Assembly (NCBI GenBank): GCA_030549775.1
Contig: CM060175.1
Location: forward strand, 106,013,422-106,077,421
Length of the DNA: 64,000 nucleotides
Reading direction: 5' to 3'
From: Tamarix chinensis
Taxonomy: Eukaryota > Streptophyta > Magnoliopsida > Caryophyllales > Tamaricaceae
Part shown: positions 49,610 to 61,500 of the stretch, piece by piece
Layout of the letters: every line of letters begins with the position of its first letter
Numbering within the stretch: position 1 is the first letter of the stretch
Notes under the pieces: generated by a model
Told to the model about the DNA's origin: nothing
Database searches by the model: none
The model's input: the letters and a program-made list of their open reading frames with translations, nothing else
Position numbers and translations under genes: made by a program

Positions 49610-49628
49610 ATCCCCGACAACGGCGCCA
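49610..49628 (-). other. Primer binding site of the non-autonomous element
   Basis: The minus strand reads TGGCGCCGTTGTCGGGGAT, the Asp-tRNA-type site used by Athila-group elements. It lies eight bases from the LTR end. Confidence 0.85.
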
Positions 49629-49636
49629 AAAATTGG

Positions 49637-51365
49637 TGCGACCGTAGCCGGCACGCAATTTAAACCCTCTTGTTGTCAATTGTAGCACTGGTAAATAAGG
49701 GTATCGTTCTAGCTAGGGATTGAGAGGGCTCACCTCTATCTAACTAGCTTAAACTATAAATAAAATAAAAATACTAAATAACCTAAAATAAATAAATAAG
49801 AAAAATACTAATGGGGTTTATCAAAATAATGATAAAAGGAGTAAATAAAATAAAATAAAATAAAAATGAAAATAATGGAAAATAATGGGAAACTAGCAGA
49901 TAGGAGAAATATGTTAGGGAAATAAAAATCCACCACTAGATTAGATTGAGATATAATATTTATTTCTAAGTCATCTTTTAATCGTGAGAAAGAGATCGAC
50001 CAAGTTGCACACCAAAAGCAGGTCTATACACCTTATATTACTTCCCTTAATTAAATTAATACGACAAAGCACCAATATTAACCCTATTAAATACTAGCAG
50101 TATAGCAGCAACAAGCGGCTCCTATATTTAACTAGATTTAATGCATTAAGTGTAAGTGGAAGGTTGTCAATCTAAGTACCCATACTAGTACAAAAAGCAT
50201 GTCTAGCTGTATTTCCTTTCCTTGACCCACACGTATCGAAACGTTTTACCACTTCGGTTAGAATCAAAAAACGATTAGGTGAATTGCTATCTAACCTAGC
50301 TGCAATTTATACATATAAATTCTAGTATATTTAGATGGCCACCTAGCAAGCAATTAATCCTACATACTGTCACTTATGAGGTACCAGAACAAGGCATGCA
50401 CCAAATAAACTATACTTGACAGAATCATACATATAAACGATAGCAATTAATATAGAGTCAAGAAACAATCTCACGAAACAAAGAAAATATAATTATAATT
50501 CAAATCATAATCTAGGGTTTCAAATTATTCCCTAACAATAAATAATCAGCCAGCCATAATTAAAGAATTAATTACATAGAAATATATATCTAAAATATAA
50601 ATTAAAAATAAGAGAAAGAAATAACCGAAATTAATTTTAAATAAAAGATCAAGAATTTATTCAGATAAAAATTAATTTTATCTGAATTAAATTCTACCGG
50701 TATTAAATTCTTTCTCAAATTTCTTCCTTCTCGGTCTTGGATTTCCGTGCAATATTCTTTCTTCTTTTTCTTTTTCCGCCCGGCTGACAGCTGCTTCGAT
50801 TTCTGTGCGTTGTCCTTTCCGTGTGTTGTTTCCTTGTCTCTCGTCCTTTGCTTTTTGTTCCCGCTGTGCCGCGTTCTGTCTCTCTGCGCGTCGCCCTTTT
50901 CTTTTCTGCCGTCTGCTCTGTCGCGTTCTTTTCTGTGGCTCTCTGCCCTTTTTATAAATTTTGTGCTGCCCTCTCTGCTTTCTAATTAATGCGGCTCTGC
51001 CGCTCTTTTTCTTTCTGTTCCGTGCGGCGCCCCACGTCAGCCCTGCTGACTTTCTTCCTTCTCCTGCAACGCTCCGTTTGGAATCATTTTGTTTCCAGGC
51101 CTTTGGGCCTTCGGCCGTTGGTCCAAAGTTTTTTTATTTTCTTTTATTTAAATACAAAACCTAAAAAATAAAATTTAATAAATATTAATAAATAATATTT
51201 TATTCTAAATTTACTTAATTTATATCATTTTAGCTCAAATAATAAAATTTATACAATTTTTACCACTTAAGCATAAAACAATAATTATTCCCCTATATTA
51301 GCTAAATAAACTACCAAAAACTAAGATTATAAAGGTATAAAATGTGTCAAAATATGAACTCATCA
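49637..51365 (-). repeat. Shared LTR: 3' LTR of the full element and 5' LTR of the non-autonomous one
   Basis: 1,729 bp, starting TGCGACCGTAGC and ending ...CTCATCA on the plus strand. It matches 58918-60664 along its whole length. On the minus strand a TATA box, TTTATAAAAAGG (about 50,947-50,958), is followed by a GC-rich purine-rich leader. Its left flank is a primer site and its right flank is a purine tract, so it serves both neighbours. Confidence 0.92.
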
Positions 51366-51403
51366 CACCCCCACACTTAGCTTCTTGCTTGTCCTCAAGC
51401 AAG
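51366..51403 (-). other. Polypurine tract and adjoining hairpin of the Athila-like element
   Basis: The minus strand reads CTAAGTGTGGGGGTG directly before the LTR (51366-51380). On its upstream side is a perfect 8-bp inverted repeat, CTTGCTTG-TCCT-CAAGCAAG (51384-51403). A second CCCCCACACTTA plus hairpin lies at 53145-53183. Confidence 0.75.
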
Positions 51404-53329
51404 TTATTACTCTAAACAAATAAAATTAAATTAACTAGCCATTTTCGTAGGTCTCACGATTACACTTAGCATGTGCAACAAGCCCTTTAAACCCCTAGGT
51501 CACCCATAGAGGACGAGTAAGGTCTCGTGAGGGTTTCGCAGATGATATACCCACAAAATCACACACAAATAAAATAAAAATCACACCTAAATAAAAATAA
51601 AAATTAAAAAAAAACAAAAAAAACATATACCTAACACCCTTAACCATATTTGTCTCAGAATCTTTTACTTTCAAATGTCAAGATTAGCAATTAATCAAAA
51701 TTCAGTATTGGGAGATTTAAAGAATCAATTTCAACATATGGTTCACACATAAACATGACAGGTATGAACAGATCAATAATATGGATGAAAATCTACCACG
51801 CCTTAGTTACATCAAGATTCATCCTCACTATGGATACCCTCTATTTTTTTTTTCTCTTAGATTTATGGCTACAAATGTATAGAAACACTCATGTATGTGA
51901 GCTAAGATGATAAAAATAACAAACGACTCACATATATAAACAAAGAAGGCTTATATTCTTGTGGATAAAACCTCATGAAAGATATCAAACATTTGCCAAA
52001 TGGACCGAACCATATGCTTAACTCTTGTAACTAATCTCCAACAGATCAAAGGTTGCTCATCTCAAGAATCAAATAGGACTTACTTATTGGTTGTAGCGGG
52101 GTTTAAGGTAAAGAAGGGTATGGAGTATTTTAGGAATGTGGTGATAAAAAGATAAAGAGATAGTGGAGTCTAATAATTAGATGAAATATAAGCATAACTC
52201 CACATCAATGATTAATGATACACCTCTCCGTCTTTACAATAAAATGTAACATGAATAGAACTTTCTCAACATAATCTCCATAACTCCCTCTCTTCCTTAT
52301 ATCCTAACATTTTTTTTTCTCTTTTTTTTTCAAATTTTTTTATATTACTTTTTTCTTTTTTTTTTTCTTTTTTTTTTCTCCACCAAACATAACCAATCCC
52401 CTTCCTTAGCACACATACATATATTTATTTCACACACACACTTACAACCACTCTTCATATCCATAACGATTTCCTTTTCTTCCATTAGATTTAAGCAATG
52501 GTAGAGATATTAAGGCCCAACGGTTATTCAATGTAGGTAATGGAGAAAAGTATATATTCCTTGTATGGCTCAAAGGGTTTCTATAGGATGTGCATCATGG
52601 ATACACGAATTAGGTTCAGCTATTTGGTCATGTGATGGAAGATTCCTAAGCTGCCTTTATCATTTTCTCAATCAGAGCATATTTTGACTATAAGCTTCGA
52701 TTAGCACAAGAGTAAGTTCTAGTAATCTCTATAGTCCATTACAAGATCTATGGAAAATAATTTGGTCAAAGCAATTAAATATATATGAGGTTTACAAAGA
52801 AAAAATTTGAAGCCAAGAAAAGTAGAATATTTTGTGCAAATTCGCTCAGAAATAGAAGGTAATTATGGTTCAAAAACTCATTGAGGAATGTGATGAATCT
52901 CAACATGCCATGTCGGTGATTAGACAATCATACATATTCTTTCTCCATTCAAATTTAGACACGTAGATATGTGTTCCCTATATCGAAATCAACACAAAAA
53001 AAAATCTCCACTTAATTTTATTCGATTTCATGATCCTCTTTTTTTTAGATTTCAAAGATATATTCCTCATTAACTAGTTAAGGGTTCCTACGACTCTAAA
53101 AAAAAACTACACACTCTAAAAAATAATAATTAAACACTCTAAATACACCCCCACACTTAAATCACACATTGTCCTCAATGTGTAAACAACTAAGGAAACA
53201 TGAATTTTAATGTATGGAGAAAATAAATAAATAAATAAATAACTAAAGGATAGAAAAACTCCCTCATGACATTGGGTTGCCTCCCAAGCAGCGCTTGTTT
53301 TTATGTCTTCAGCCTGACGTTGTAGTGGT
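51404..53329 (-). other. 3' non-coding region of the Athila-like element
   Basis: About 1.9 kb without a credible frame, with poly(T) tracts near 52.31-52.38 kb. It is closely similar to 46.22-48.13 kb. It holds an internal copy of the purine-tract/hairpin motif, ACACCCCCACACTTAA with ACACATTG-TCCT-CAATGTGT at 53164-53183. Confidence 0.75.
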
Positions 53330-53881
53330 CTACTCGTTCGGTGTGGCTCCATCTTGTAGGTGCACTTCTTCAACGTTATGCTCCATGAATGACTCATAAT
53401 AGGGTTTAAGCCTGTGACCGTTTACCTTGAACTCATTCCCCGTCTTCTCGCTTTTGATCTGTATTGCTCCATAAGGGAAAACATTAGTAACGATAAAAGG
53501 ACCAACCCATCTAGAATGCAACTTACCTGGAAATAAGCAAAGACGCGAATGGTAGAGTAGCACTTTTTGTCCCACAACAAATGGCTTTCCACGAATCATC
53601 TTATTATGAAAAGCTTTTGTCTTCTCTTTATATACCATAGCACTTTCAAAAGCGTCATCCCTTATTTATTCTAATTCATGAAGTTGTAGCTTCTTATGCG
53701 TTCCAGCTGAGTCGATACTCATGTTCAAATTCTTAACAGCCCACCATGCCTTGTATTCAAGCTCCACCGGTAGATGGTATGCCTTTCCATAAAAGAGTCA
53801 AAAGGGAGACATACCTATAGGCGTTTTATAGGCTGTCCTATAAGCCCATAAAGCATCATTTAGCCTTTGGCTCCAGTCCTT
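53330..53881 (-). pseudogene. C-terminal part of the Athila-like integrase
   Basis: It continues the integrase after a stop at about 53,880 (an Arg codon become TGA): NDALWAYRTAYKTPIGMSPF, then two more stops. An open 102-codon end follows (53638-53330) with the gypsy C-terminal pattern RGKPFVVGQKVLLYHSRL, SRWVGPFIVTNVFPYGAIQI and FKVNGHRLKPYYE. No chromodomain is seen, as expected for Athila. Confidence 0.85.
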
Positions 53882-56482
53882 TCAATTTGGGCTCACAGTT
53901 CTCTCTAGGATCTTCTTTATTTCTCGGTTGGAAACTTCGGCTTGCCCGCTAGTTTGAGGATGGTAGGGTGTAGAGACTTTATGTGTCACCCCATACTTAC
54001 GTAGCAAGGCTTCAATTGTCCTATTGCAAAAATGTGATCCTCCATCACTAATGATTACTCTAGGCATACCAAACCTAGAGAAAATGTGAGATTGAAGGAA
54101 CCCTGCAACTACACGAGAATCGTTATTCCGGGTGGCAATTGCTTCCACCCATTTTGATACATAGTCTACTGCAAGAAGAATATAGAGGAAACCTTTAGAA
54201 GATGGAAAGGGTCCCATAAAGTCAATGCCCCATACGTCGAAAATTTCTACAGCTATAATAGAAGTTAAGGGCATTTGGTCTCTGGAACCAATATTACCTG
54301 ATCTCTGACATCTATCACATCGCCTACAGTAATCATTGGCATCGCTAAATAGTGTTGGCCAATAAAAACCTGCTTCAAGGACCTTGAAGGCAGTCTTTTT
54401 AGCACCAAAATGTCCCCCACAATGCAATGTATGACAATGTGCTAGAATATGCTCGAATTCTGAATCAGGAACACATCTCCTAATTATACTATCAATACCG
54501 AATTTCCACAAATAGGGATCATCCCAAACATATTGGGATGCTTCTTTTCTAATTTTTGTTCTTATGGATCGTGGCATGTCGGTGGGCAACTTATTTGTTA
54601 CTAAATAATTCACGATATCAGCAAACCATGGTGTACTTACCTGTATCCCAAAGAGCTGCTCATCCGGGAAATTCTCGATTAATGGTATGGGTTCACCATC
54701 TTGAATCATTCGGCTCAGATGATCTGCCACTATGTTAGCACTACCTCTCTTGTCCTTAATTTCCACATCAAATTCTTGTAACAAGAGTACCCATCGTATC
54801 AATCGTGGCTTTGCGTCTTTCTTAGACAACAGATACTTCAAAGCTGCATGGTTAGTAAATATGGTAATTTTAGTTTGAAGCAAATATGACCTAAATTTCT
54901 CAAGAGCAAATACCACAGCCAATAGTTCTTTCTCGGTAGTTGAATAATTCAATTGAGCATCATTTAGAGTCCTTGAAGCGTAGTAGATGGCATATGGCTT
55001 TTTGTCCTTTCGTTGTCCCAAAACTGCCCCAATTGCATAGTCAGAGGCATCACACATGATTTCAAATGGTAGGGACCAATCTGGCGGTAATATTACTGGA
55101 GCAGTAGTCAAGAGCCTTTTTAGCTCATCAAATGCTTGTTGGCATTCTTTATTCCACTCAAATATCACCTCCTTTTGTAAAAGGCGTGTCAATGTTCGTC
55201 CAATGCTGGAGAAATCTTTTATAAACCTACGATAGAAACCTGCATGTCCAAGGAAAGAACGCACCTCTCTCACGCAAGTGGGAGAGGGTAAGTAACGCAT
55301 AGTATCAACTTTAGCCTTATCAACCTCTAGCCCTCTAGATGATACAACATGACCGAGTACAATTCCTTGTGTCACCATAAAATGACACTTTTCCCAATTA
55401 AGCACAAGGTTAGTTTTTTCACATCGTTTCAAAATTAAATTTAGATTTTCAAGACAAGATTCAAAAGTGTCACCAAAAACACTAAAGTCATCCATGAAAA
55501 CCTCAATAATTTTCTCAATGTAGTCAGAAAAAATACTAACCATACATCTTTGGAAAGTACCAGGGGAATTGCATAGCCCAAAGGGCATGCGTCGGTAGGC
55601 AAATGTGCCAAATGGACATGTGAAAGTCGTCTTCTCTTGATCCTCCTCCGCTATGTGAATTTGGTTGTAACTGGAGTACCCATCAAGAAATAAATAATAG
55701 GAATGACTAGCCAATCTCTCGAGCATTTGATCAATGAATGGTAGTGGGAAGTGGTCTTTCCTTTTCGTGGCATTCAACTTCTTGTAGTCAATGCATACTC
55801 GGTATCCCGTCGTTGTCCTTTGAGGGACAAGTTCATTCTCCTCGTTCTTCACCACTGTAACCCATGACTTCTTAGGTACCACATGTATAGGTGCCACCCA
55901 TTTAGAATCTGAGATAGGGTAGATAACTCCACAATCCAATAACTTGATGATCTCTTTCTTCACTACTTCCATCATAGGAGGATTAAGCCTACGTTGAGCT
56001 TCTCTAGTTGGCTTTGCTCCATCCTCAAGAAGTATGTGATGAACACACATAGTAGAGCTTATTCCCTTGATGTCTGCTAGTGTCCATCCAATAGCATTTT
56101 TGTGATTCTTGAGAACTCCTAAGAGTTTCCTCTCTTCTTCATCTGTTAACTTTGAAGATATAATCACCGAAAGGGTTTCATCATCTCCTAAGTAAGCATA
56201 CTTCAAATGATCCGGTAATGGTTTGAGTTCTAAGATGGGGGCTTGAATCACAGAAGTTATGGGTTTGTTAGTGGATAAAGGAATTGAAAGAGGAGGGAAT
56301 CCATACCGATATGGAGGGTTTTCCTCCATGTGTGATACCATATGCACAAGATGTGGTGCAAGTATTGCTTCTATTTCCTCTAATGGAATCATTTCCCCCT
56401 TTTTATCCAATCCTAAACTTTTTATAAGAGTGGTTTCTAATGGTTCCTCCTTGTTCTCCTCAAAATAATCCTGTACTAACAA
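53882..56482 (-). pseudogene. Athila-like pol: reverse transcriptase, RNase H, integrase core
   Basis: 866 open codons. RT (about residues 150-370) has [22 protein letters not shown] and [11 protein letters not shown] with the first Asp, then [14 protein letters not shown] and [11 protein letters not shown] with the catalytic Asp pair. RNase H (about 440-570) has [34 protein letters not shown] and [11 protein letters not shown]. Integrase starts near 640 with the HHCC finger ([15 protein letters not shown], then [10 protein letters not shown]). GIDFMGPF and ISDGGSHF give the two Asp and [16 protein letters not shown] the Glu. All catalytic residues are visible, but stops on both sides (57,028 and 53,880) block a full polyprotein. 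Confidence 0.93.
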
Positions 56483-57027
56483 TCAATAGTGTCAATAATA
56501 AAACAAGAATGATCATCCACGGGGTATCTCATAGTGTCAAAAATGTTGAAGCTTATGACTTCCCAATCAAATTCCATGGTAAGAGAACCAGTATGAACAT
56601 CTATTTTTGTGCGAGCAGTTCTCATGAAAGGTCTTCCCAATAGCAATGGCATTGGACTTGAGATGCTATCGTCCATATCCAGCACATAAAAGTCTACTGG
56701 GAAAATAAGTGTATCAACCTGCACCAGAACGTCTTCTACAAGTCCCTTAGGGAATGCGTTAGAACGATCAGCAAGTTGAATGATCACATTATCTTTCTTA
56801 AGCTCTCCTAAACCTAAAGATGCATAAATAGAATATGGCATAACATTAATAGATGCACCTAGGTCTAGCATAGCATTTTCAAACTTATTGTTACCAATTA
56901 CGCATGGAACTGTGAAACTTCCAAGATCCTTGCATTTTGGAGGTAGCTTCCTTTGTATTACCGCAGACAATTGCTCACTCATCTTCACTACTTCCTTTTC
57001 CCGTAGTCTTTTCCTTGTGGTGCACAA
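56476..57027 (-). pseudogene. Athila-like retropepsin (protease)
   Basis: 183 codons beginning after a Glu-to-stop change at 57028-57030; the reported first codon is TTG, so this is a continuation and not a true start. The active site is DLGASINVMP, preceded by NNKFENAML and followed by LGRPFMRTARTKIDV and GSLTMEF, the usual Athila protease pattern. It overlaps the pol frame by a few bases, with a frame change at about 56,480. Confidence 0.85.
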
Positions 57028-58760
57028 TTACTTTAAGAATTTTGCATATTTAGGCACTTGTTTGATAGCCTCTAGGAGTGGAATGTTTATTTGCACCTTC
57101 TTAAATGTATCCAAAATTGCTTGATCACTCTCATCTTTCTTTGATTTGGATAACCTGCTAGGAAAAGGAGCTGTAGAAATAGGATTAGTTATAACAGTAT
57201 TAGGAATGGTAGAGGATTTACTATTCCTGGAACTTTCAAATTTCAGTTCATTAGCTGTTCCATCACTCGTTTGTTGGTTTCCGCTTTTATTTTCTTGTTT
57301 CTTCACGCTCTCCCCCTCTTTTGTAGCGGGATATTCTTCCAATTGCTCTAAGACCTCTTTAGACTTATTTGGAGCATTCTCACATATTTTACCACTTCTG
57401 GTTACTACCGCATTAGCCGATTCAAGGCTGCCCTTTGGGTTTGGTATGGTACTGCTTGGTAGTTTCCCAGGATCATGTATTTGGTTGAGCTTGGTTACTA
57501 CTTCTCCCATTTGACACTCTATATCTGACACTCTCTTGACAATTGGCTTTGTATAAGTTGATTTTGTCCGTCTGCCAGCTGTTTTTGACTATTCGTCGGT
57601 GCTTCGAGCATCTTATCATATTTTTCATTAGTCTGAGAGGATCCTCCTTGTGGTTTTTGATAAAAACCTGGTGCTACTTGGTTGAAACCTGGAGGATTAA
57701 GAACATTATTATTATCTTTCCAACGAAAATTTGGATGATTACGCATACCTGGATGGTAAGTATTTGAAAACGCGATGGCATTAGCTTGTTCATTGTCCTC
57801 TCCTCCTCTTATCTGTGGACATTTCTCACTTGGATGTCCTATTGCTTAACACACTCCGCATGTAGTAACAATTCCAATAGCTGATGCAATCTGTGAAACA
57901 AGATTGGTGAGTTGGTGAAGTCTATCATCAAATTGATTTACTCTTACCTCATTTACTCTTTCACGAATAGAAAGACCATCATATTGTTGTGCAGTGGAGG
58001 CTCAATTTTTCAATAGAGCTTGTGCTGAAATAAGATCTTTGTCCATAAATGAACCACCACTTGCTACATCTAACATATTCCTTTCAAGTGGAGTGAGACC
58101 CTCATAGAAATATTGCAATAAATTCTCTTCCCTCATCCCGTGTTGTGGGCATTGTGAAAGCAAAACCTTATACCTATTGTAGTATGCATGAAATGACTCG
58201 TCAGGCTCTTGCTGGATCCCGGTGATCCTTTTTCTGAGTACCGTGACACGTGATGCTGGAAAATATTTGTCTAAGAAAGCACTTGCTAAGTTGTCCCATG
58301 AGTATGTATGTCCTATTGATAACTCATAAAGCCAGTCTTTCGCACCATCCATCAAGGCAAATGGAAATGCCTTGAGCTTCAAGATTTGAAGATCTGCCTC
58401 TTTGGGGCACATGGAGACACACACAAATTGAAATTCCTTTAGGAATTTATTTGGATCTTCACTTGGGAGACCATGGAATGTTGGAAGACGATGAAGTAGG
58501 TTGGACTTTAATTCGAAATCCTTTTATTTCCCTTCAGCTGGCTCAGGATAGCCTATGCATGTAGGTACAGCTTCAGCTATGTTATGGGTTGCTAGCTCCC
58601 GTAAACTTCTATTACCTTCCATTTGAGTGAAATAAACAGAACCGGTTGATGATGATGGAGAACCAGAAACTCTTGACTTTCTAATTTCTCGAATGAATTT
58701 TTCTATCTCAAGATTCACTGGTATCAACTCTCCTTGTGCTTTTCTTCTCGTGTGCATCAA
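57028..58760 (-). pseudogene. Athila-like gag
   Basis: From 58760: a short N-terminal frame, then a break near 58.5 kb. The gag core follows (58424-58002: LKAFPFALMDGAKDWLYEL, FLDKYFPASRV, FHAYYNRYKVLLSQCPQHG, QYFYEGLTPLERNMLD). Near 57.84 kb is a CCHC knuckle with an internal stop: CGVC, a stop where Gln is expected, then AIGHPSEKC. After it are the Asn/Pro-rich linker, SQLSR-type helices and the Ser/Lys-rich region that leads to protease. At least three stops interrupt it. Confidence 0.88.
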
Positions 58761-58890
58761 CCAGTGGATACCTGAAATAAGAAAAACACTTTAACCGAGT
58801 AAACCGTACTAAAAATAAAAAATAAAAATAAATATATAAATAAAAACAAACTAAGAAAATCTTGCTAGTATAATATAGGCAAAGTTACCA

Positions 58891-58909
58891 ATCCCCGGAA
58901 ACGGCGCCA
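58891..58909 (-). other. Primer binding site of the Athila-like element
   Basis: The minus strand reads TGGCGCCGTTTCCGGGGAT, eight bases from the LTR end. It differs from the other copy at 49610-49628 by one base. Confidence 0.88.
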
Positions 58910-58917
58910 AAAATTAG

Positions 58918-60664
58918 TGCGACCGTAGCTGGCACGCAATTTAAACCCTCTTGTTGTCAAATGTAGCACTGGTAAATAAGGGTATCGTTCTAAACCGGGG
59001 ATTGAGATGGCTCACCTCTAATTAACTAGCTTAAAAATAAAACTAAAACTAAAAATAAAAATCCTAAATAATACTAAATAAATAAATAAATAAAATACTA
59101 ATGGGGGTTTATCAAAATAATAATAAAATAATAAAAGGATTAAATAGAATAAAGTAAACTAATAATAAAAATAATGGAAAATAATGGGAAACTAGCAGAT
59201 AGGAGAAATATGTTAGGGAAATAAAAATCCACCACTAGATTAGATCGAGATATAATATTTATTTCTAAGTCATCTTTAATCGTGAGAAAGAGATCGACCA
59301 AGTTGCACACCAAAAGCAGGTCTATACACCTTATATTACTTCCCTTAATTAATTAATACGACAAAGCGCCAATATTAACCCTATTAAATACTAGCAGTAT
59401 AGCATCAACAAGCGGCTCCTATATTTAACTAGATTTAATGCATTAAGTGTAAGTGGAAGGCTGTCAATCTAAGTACCCAAACTAGTACAAAAGCCATGTC
59501 TAGCTGTATTTCCTTTTCTTGACCCACACGTATCGAAACGTTTTACCACTTAGGTTAGAATCACAAAACGATTAGGTGAATTGTTATCTAACCTAGCTGC
59601 AATTTATACATATAAATTCTAGTATATTTAGATGGCCACCTAGCAGGCAAATAATCCTACATACTATCACTTATGAGGAACTAGAACAAGGCATGCACCA
59701 AATAAACTATACTGGAAAGAATTATATATATAAACGATAGCAATTAATATAGAGTCAAGAAAAAATTTCACGAAACAAAGAAAATAAAATTATAATTCAA
59801 ATCATAATCTAGGGTTTCAAATTATTCCCTAACAATAAATAATCAGCCAGCCATAATTAAAGAATTAATTACACAGAAATATATATCTAAAATATAAATT
59901 AAAAATAAGAGAAAGAAATAACCGGAATTAATTTTGAATAAAAGATCAAGAATTTATTCAGATAAAAATTAATTTTACCTGAAATAAATTCTACCGGATA
60001 TTAAATTCTTCCTCTAATTTTTCTTCCTTCGGTGCCTTGATTTCAGTGTAAAAATTCTTTTCTTTTTTTCTTTTTCCTCCCGGCTGACAGCTGCTTTGAT
60101 TTCCGTGCCTTGGCCTTTCCGTGTGTTGTTTCCTTGTCTCTCGTCCTTTACTTTTTGTTCCCGCTGTGCCGCGTTATGTCTCTCTGCGCGTCGCCCTTTT
60201 CTTTTCTACCGTCTGCTCTGCCGCGTTCTTTTCTGTGGCTCTCTGCCCTTTTTATAAATTTTGTGATGCCCTCTCTGCTTTCTAATTAATGCGGCTCTGC
60301 CGCTCTTTTTCTTTCTGTTCCGTGCGGCGCCCCACGTCAGCCCTGCTGACTTTCTTCCTTCTCCTACAACGCTCCGTTTGGCATCGTTTTGTTTCCAGGC
60401 CTTTGGGCCTTCGGCCTTCGGCCGTTGATCCAAAGGTTTTTTTTATTTTCTTTTATTTAAATACAAAACCTGAAAAATAAAATTTAATAAATAATATTTT
60501 ATTCTAAATTTACTTAATTTATATCATTTCAGTTCAAATAATAAAATTTATACAATTTTTACCACTTAAGCATAAAACAATAATTATTCTCCTATATTAG
60601 CTAAATAAACTACAAAAAACTAAGATTATAAGGGTATAAAATGTGTCAAAATATGAACTCATCA
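58918..60664 (-). repeat. 5' LTR of the Athila-like element
   Basis: 1,747 bp, TGCGACCGTAGC...CTCATCA. It is nearly the same as 49637-51365 with small indels (for example a CTTCGGC duplication near 60,410). The minus-strand TATA box, TTTATAAAAAGG, lies at about 60,247-60,258, upstream of a GC-rich leader (60.05-60.24 kb). Short frames inside are incidental. Confidence 0.92.
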
Positions 60665-61500
60665 GCGGGGCAGGGGTGTTAGAGTTGCCTCAAAGTCACG
60701 ATGGTCTAAGTCCAAGTCTCAGCAGCTATTTCTCGTTTTGTATCATATGCGTGTTCCGGTTGTTGTATGATTTTAATTATCAGAATTGATGGGGTATTAT
60801 ATATTCTTGGTATATGTATGAGTGAATCCGTGCTCGTACCAACCATAAGTCCAAGTAGCGCCCAATTGACCTGAGTTTGTGGATATTACGAATATTTTAT
60901 AAGCCTAAATAAAATTACTTTATGTAGTAAAAATTATAAATAAATCAAAGTTGATATATCTTTTTATGAATACAATTTAATACTTAACATGTACTTTATT
61001 AATTAATTATTTTTTTCACTTAAAAGGTGAGTTTTATATACTCTTTTTGTTCCTTTAAGAAAGAATATATATTATTCATGTTCTGAAATTATTATTATTA
61101 TTATTAAATGTACTCCCTTAAAACGATGGAGAAAATTAAATAAAACATAGGCCTTATATATATATATATAATATTCCTCAACCCAATATCATGACAGACC
61201 CTTTTATGTAATTTTATTGTACATATATTAGTGTTAAGAAGTAATAAGAGGACACCATGTAGGCATATAGCTCTTCTTCTTTTATGCCGAAACAAAAATC
61301 TACACTCTCAAAATTTTCCCCCTTAATAATAATTTTGTTACCTTATTATAATGACTGCTGTCAAAGGGAGGCAAGTAGATGATTTAAAAATAAGAGTATA
61401 AGTAAAGATTATGAAACTTAAAAAATTATTTTATTTTATTTTATCAATATTTTCCATATATTTATTTAATTTTATTTGCTTTTGCTTCTTTCACATCTAT
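60665..61500. other. Flank of the nest, with a segment similar to 36,431-36,515
   Basis: The segment at about 60,690-60,765 matches the one left of the nest. The rest is AT-rich with no gene seen. An (ATT)n run lies near 61,091-61,105 and a (TA)n run near 61,156-61,170. Confidence 0.5.

Larger units (their letters stand above)
46202..49636 (-). mobile_element. Non-autonomous Athila-like internal region, truncated at its 3' side
   Basis: In minus orientation, from the shared LTR (49637-51365), it holds a primer site, a 433-codon ORF, and then ~1.93 kb of 3' non-coding sequence (48.13-46.20 kb). The non-coding part is closely similar to 53.33-51.39 kb of the full-size element. Protease, RT, RNase H and integrase are missing; ORF and 3' region are joined directly. 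The left edge (46,202) lies inside the hairpin that should precede the purine tract, so the tract and the outer LTR are lost. Confidence 0.8.
49637..60664 (-). mobile_element. Athila-like Ty3/gypsy element with both LTRs (decayed)
   Basis: 5' LTR 58918-60664, Asp-type primer site 58891-58909, gag 58760-57.03 kb, protease 57.03-56.48 kb, RT-RNase H-integrase 56.48-53.33 kb, 3' non-coding 53.33-51.37 kb, 3' LTR 49637-51365. RT before integrase is the Ty3/gypsy order, and primer site plus protease type fit Athila. Outer flanks (ATTGG and GCGGG) do not match, as expected because the left neighbour is another element's internal region. Confidence 0.9.

Noticed and set aside
50747..51171. Overlapping ORFs rich in Phe, Leu, Ser and Cys (and their counterparts at 60,206-60,480)
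   Set aside because: They sit in the GC-rich transcribed leader of the Athila-like LTRs on the opposite strand from the element; no domain.
49637..60664. Target-site duplication for the Athila-like element
   Set aside because: Flanks ATTGG and GCGGG do not match; the left flank is internal sequence of the neighbouring derivative.
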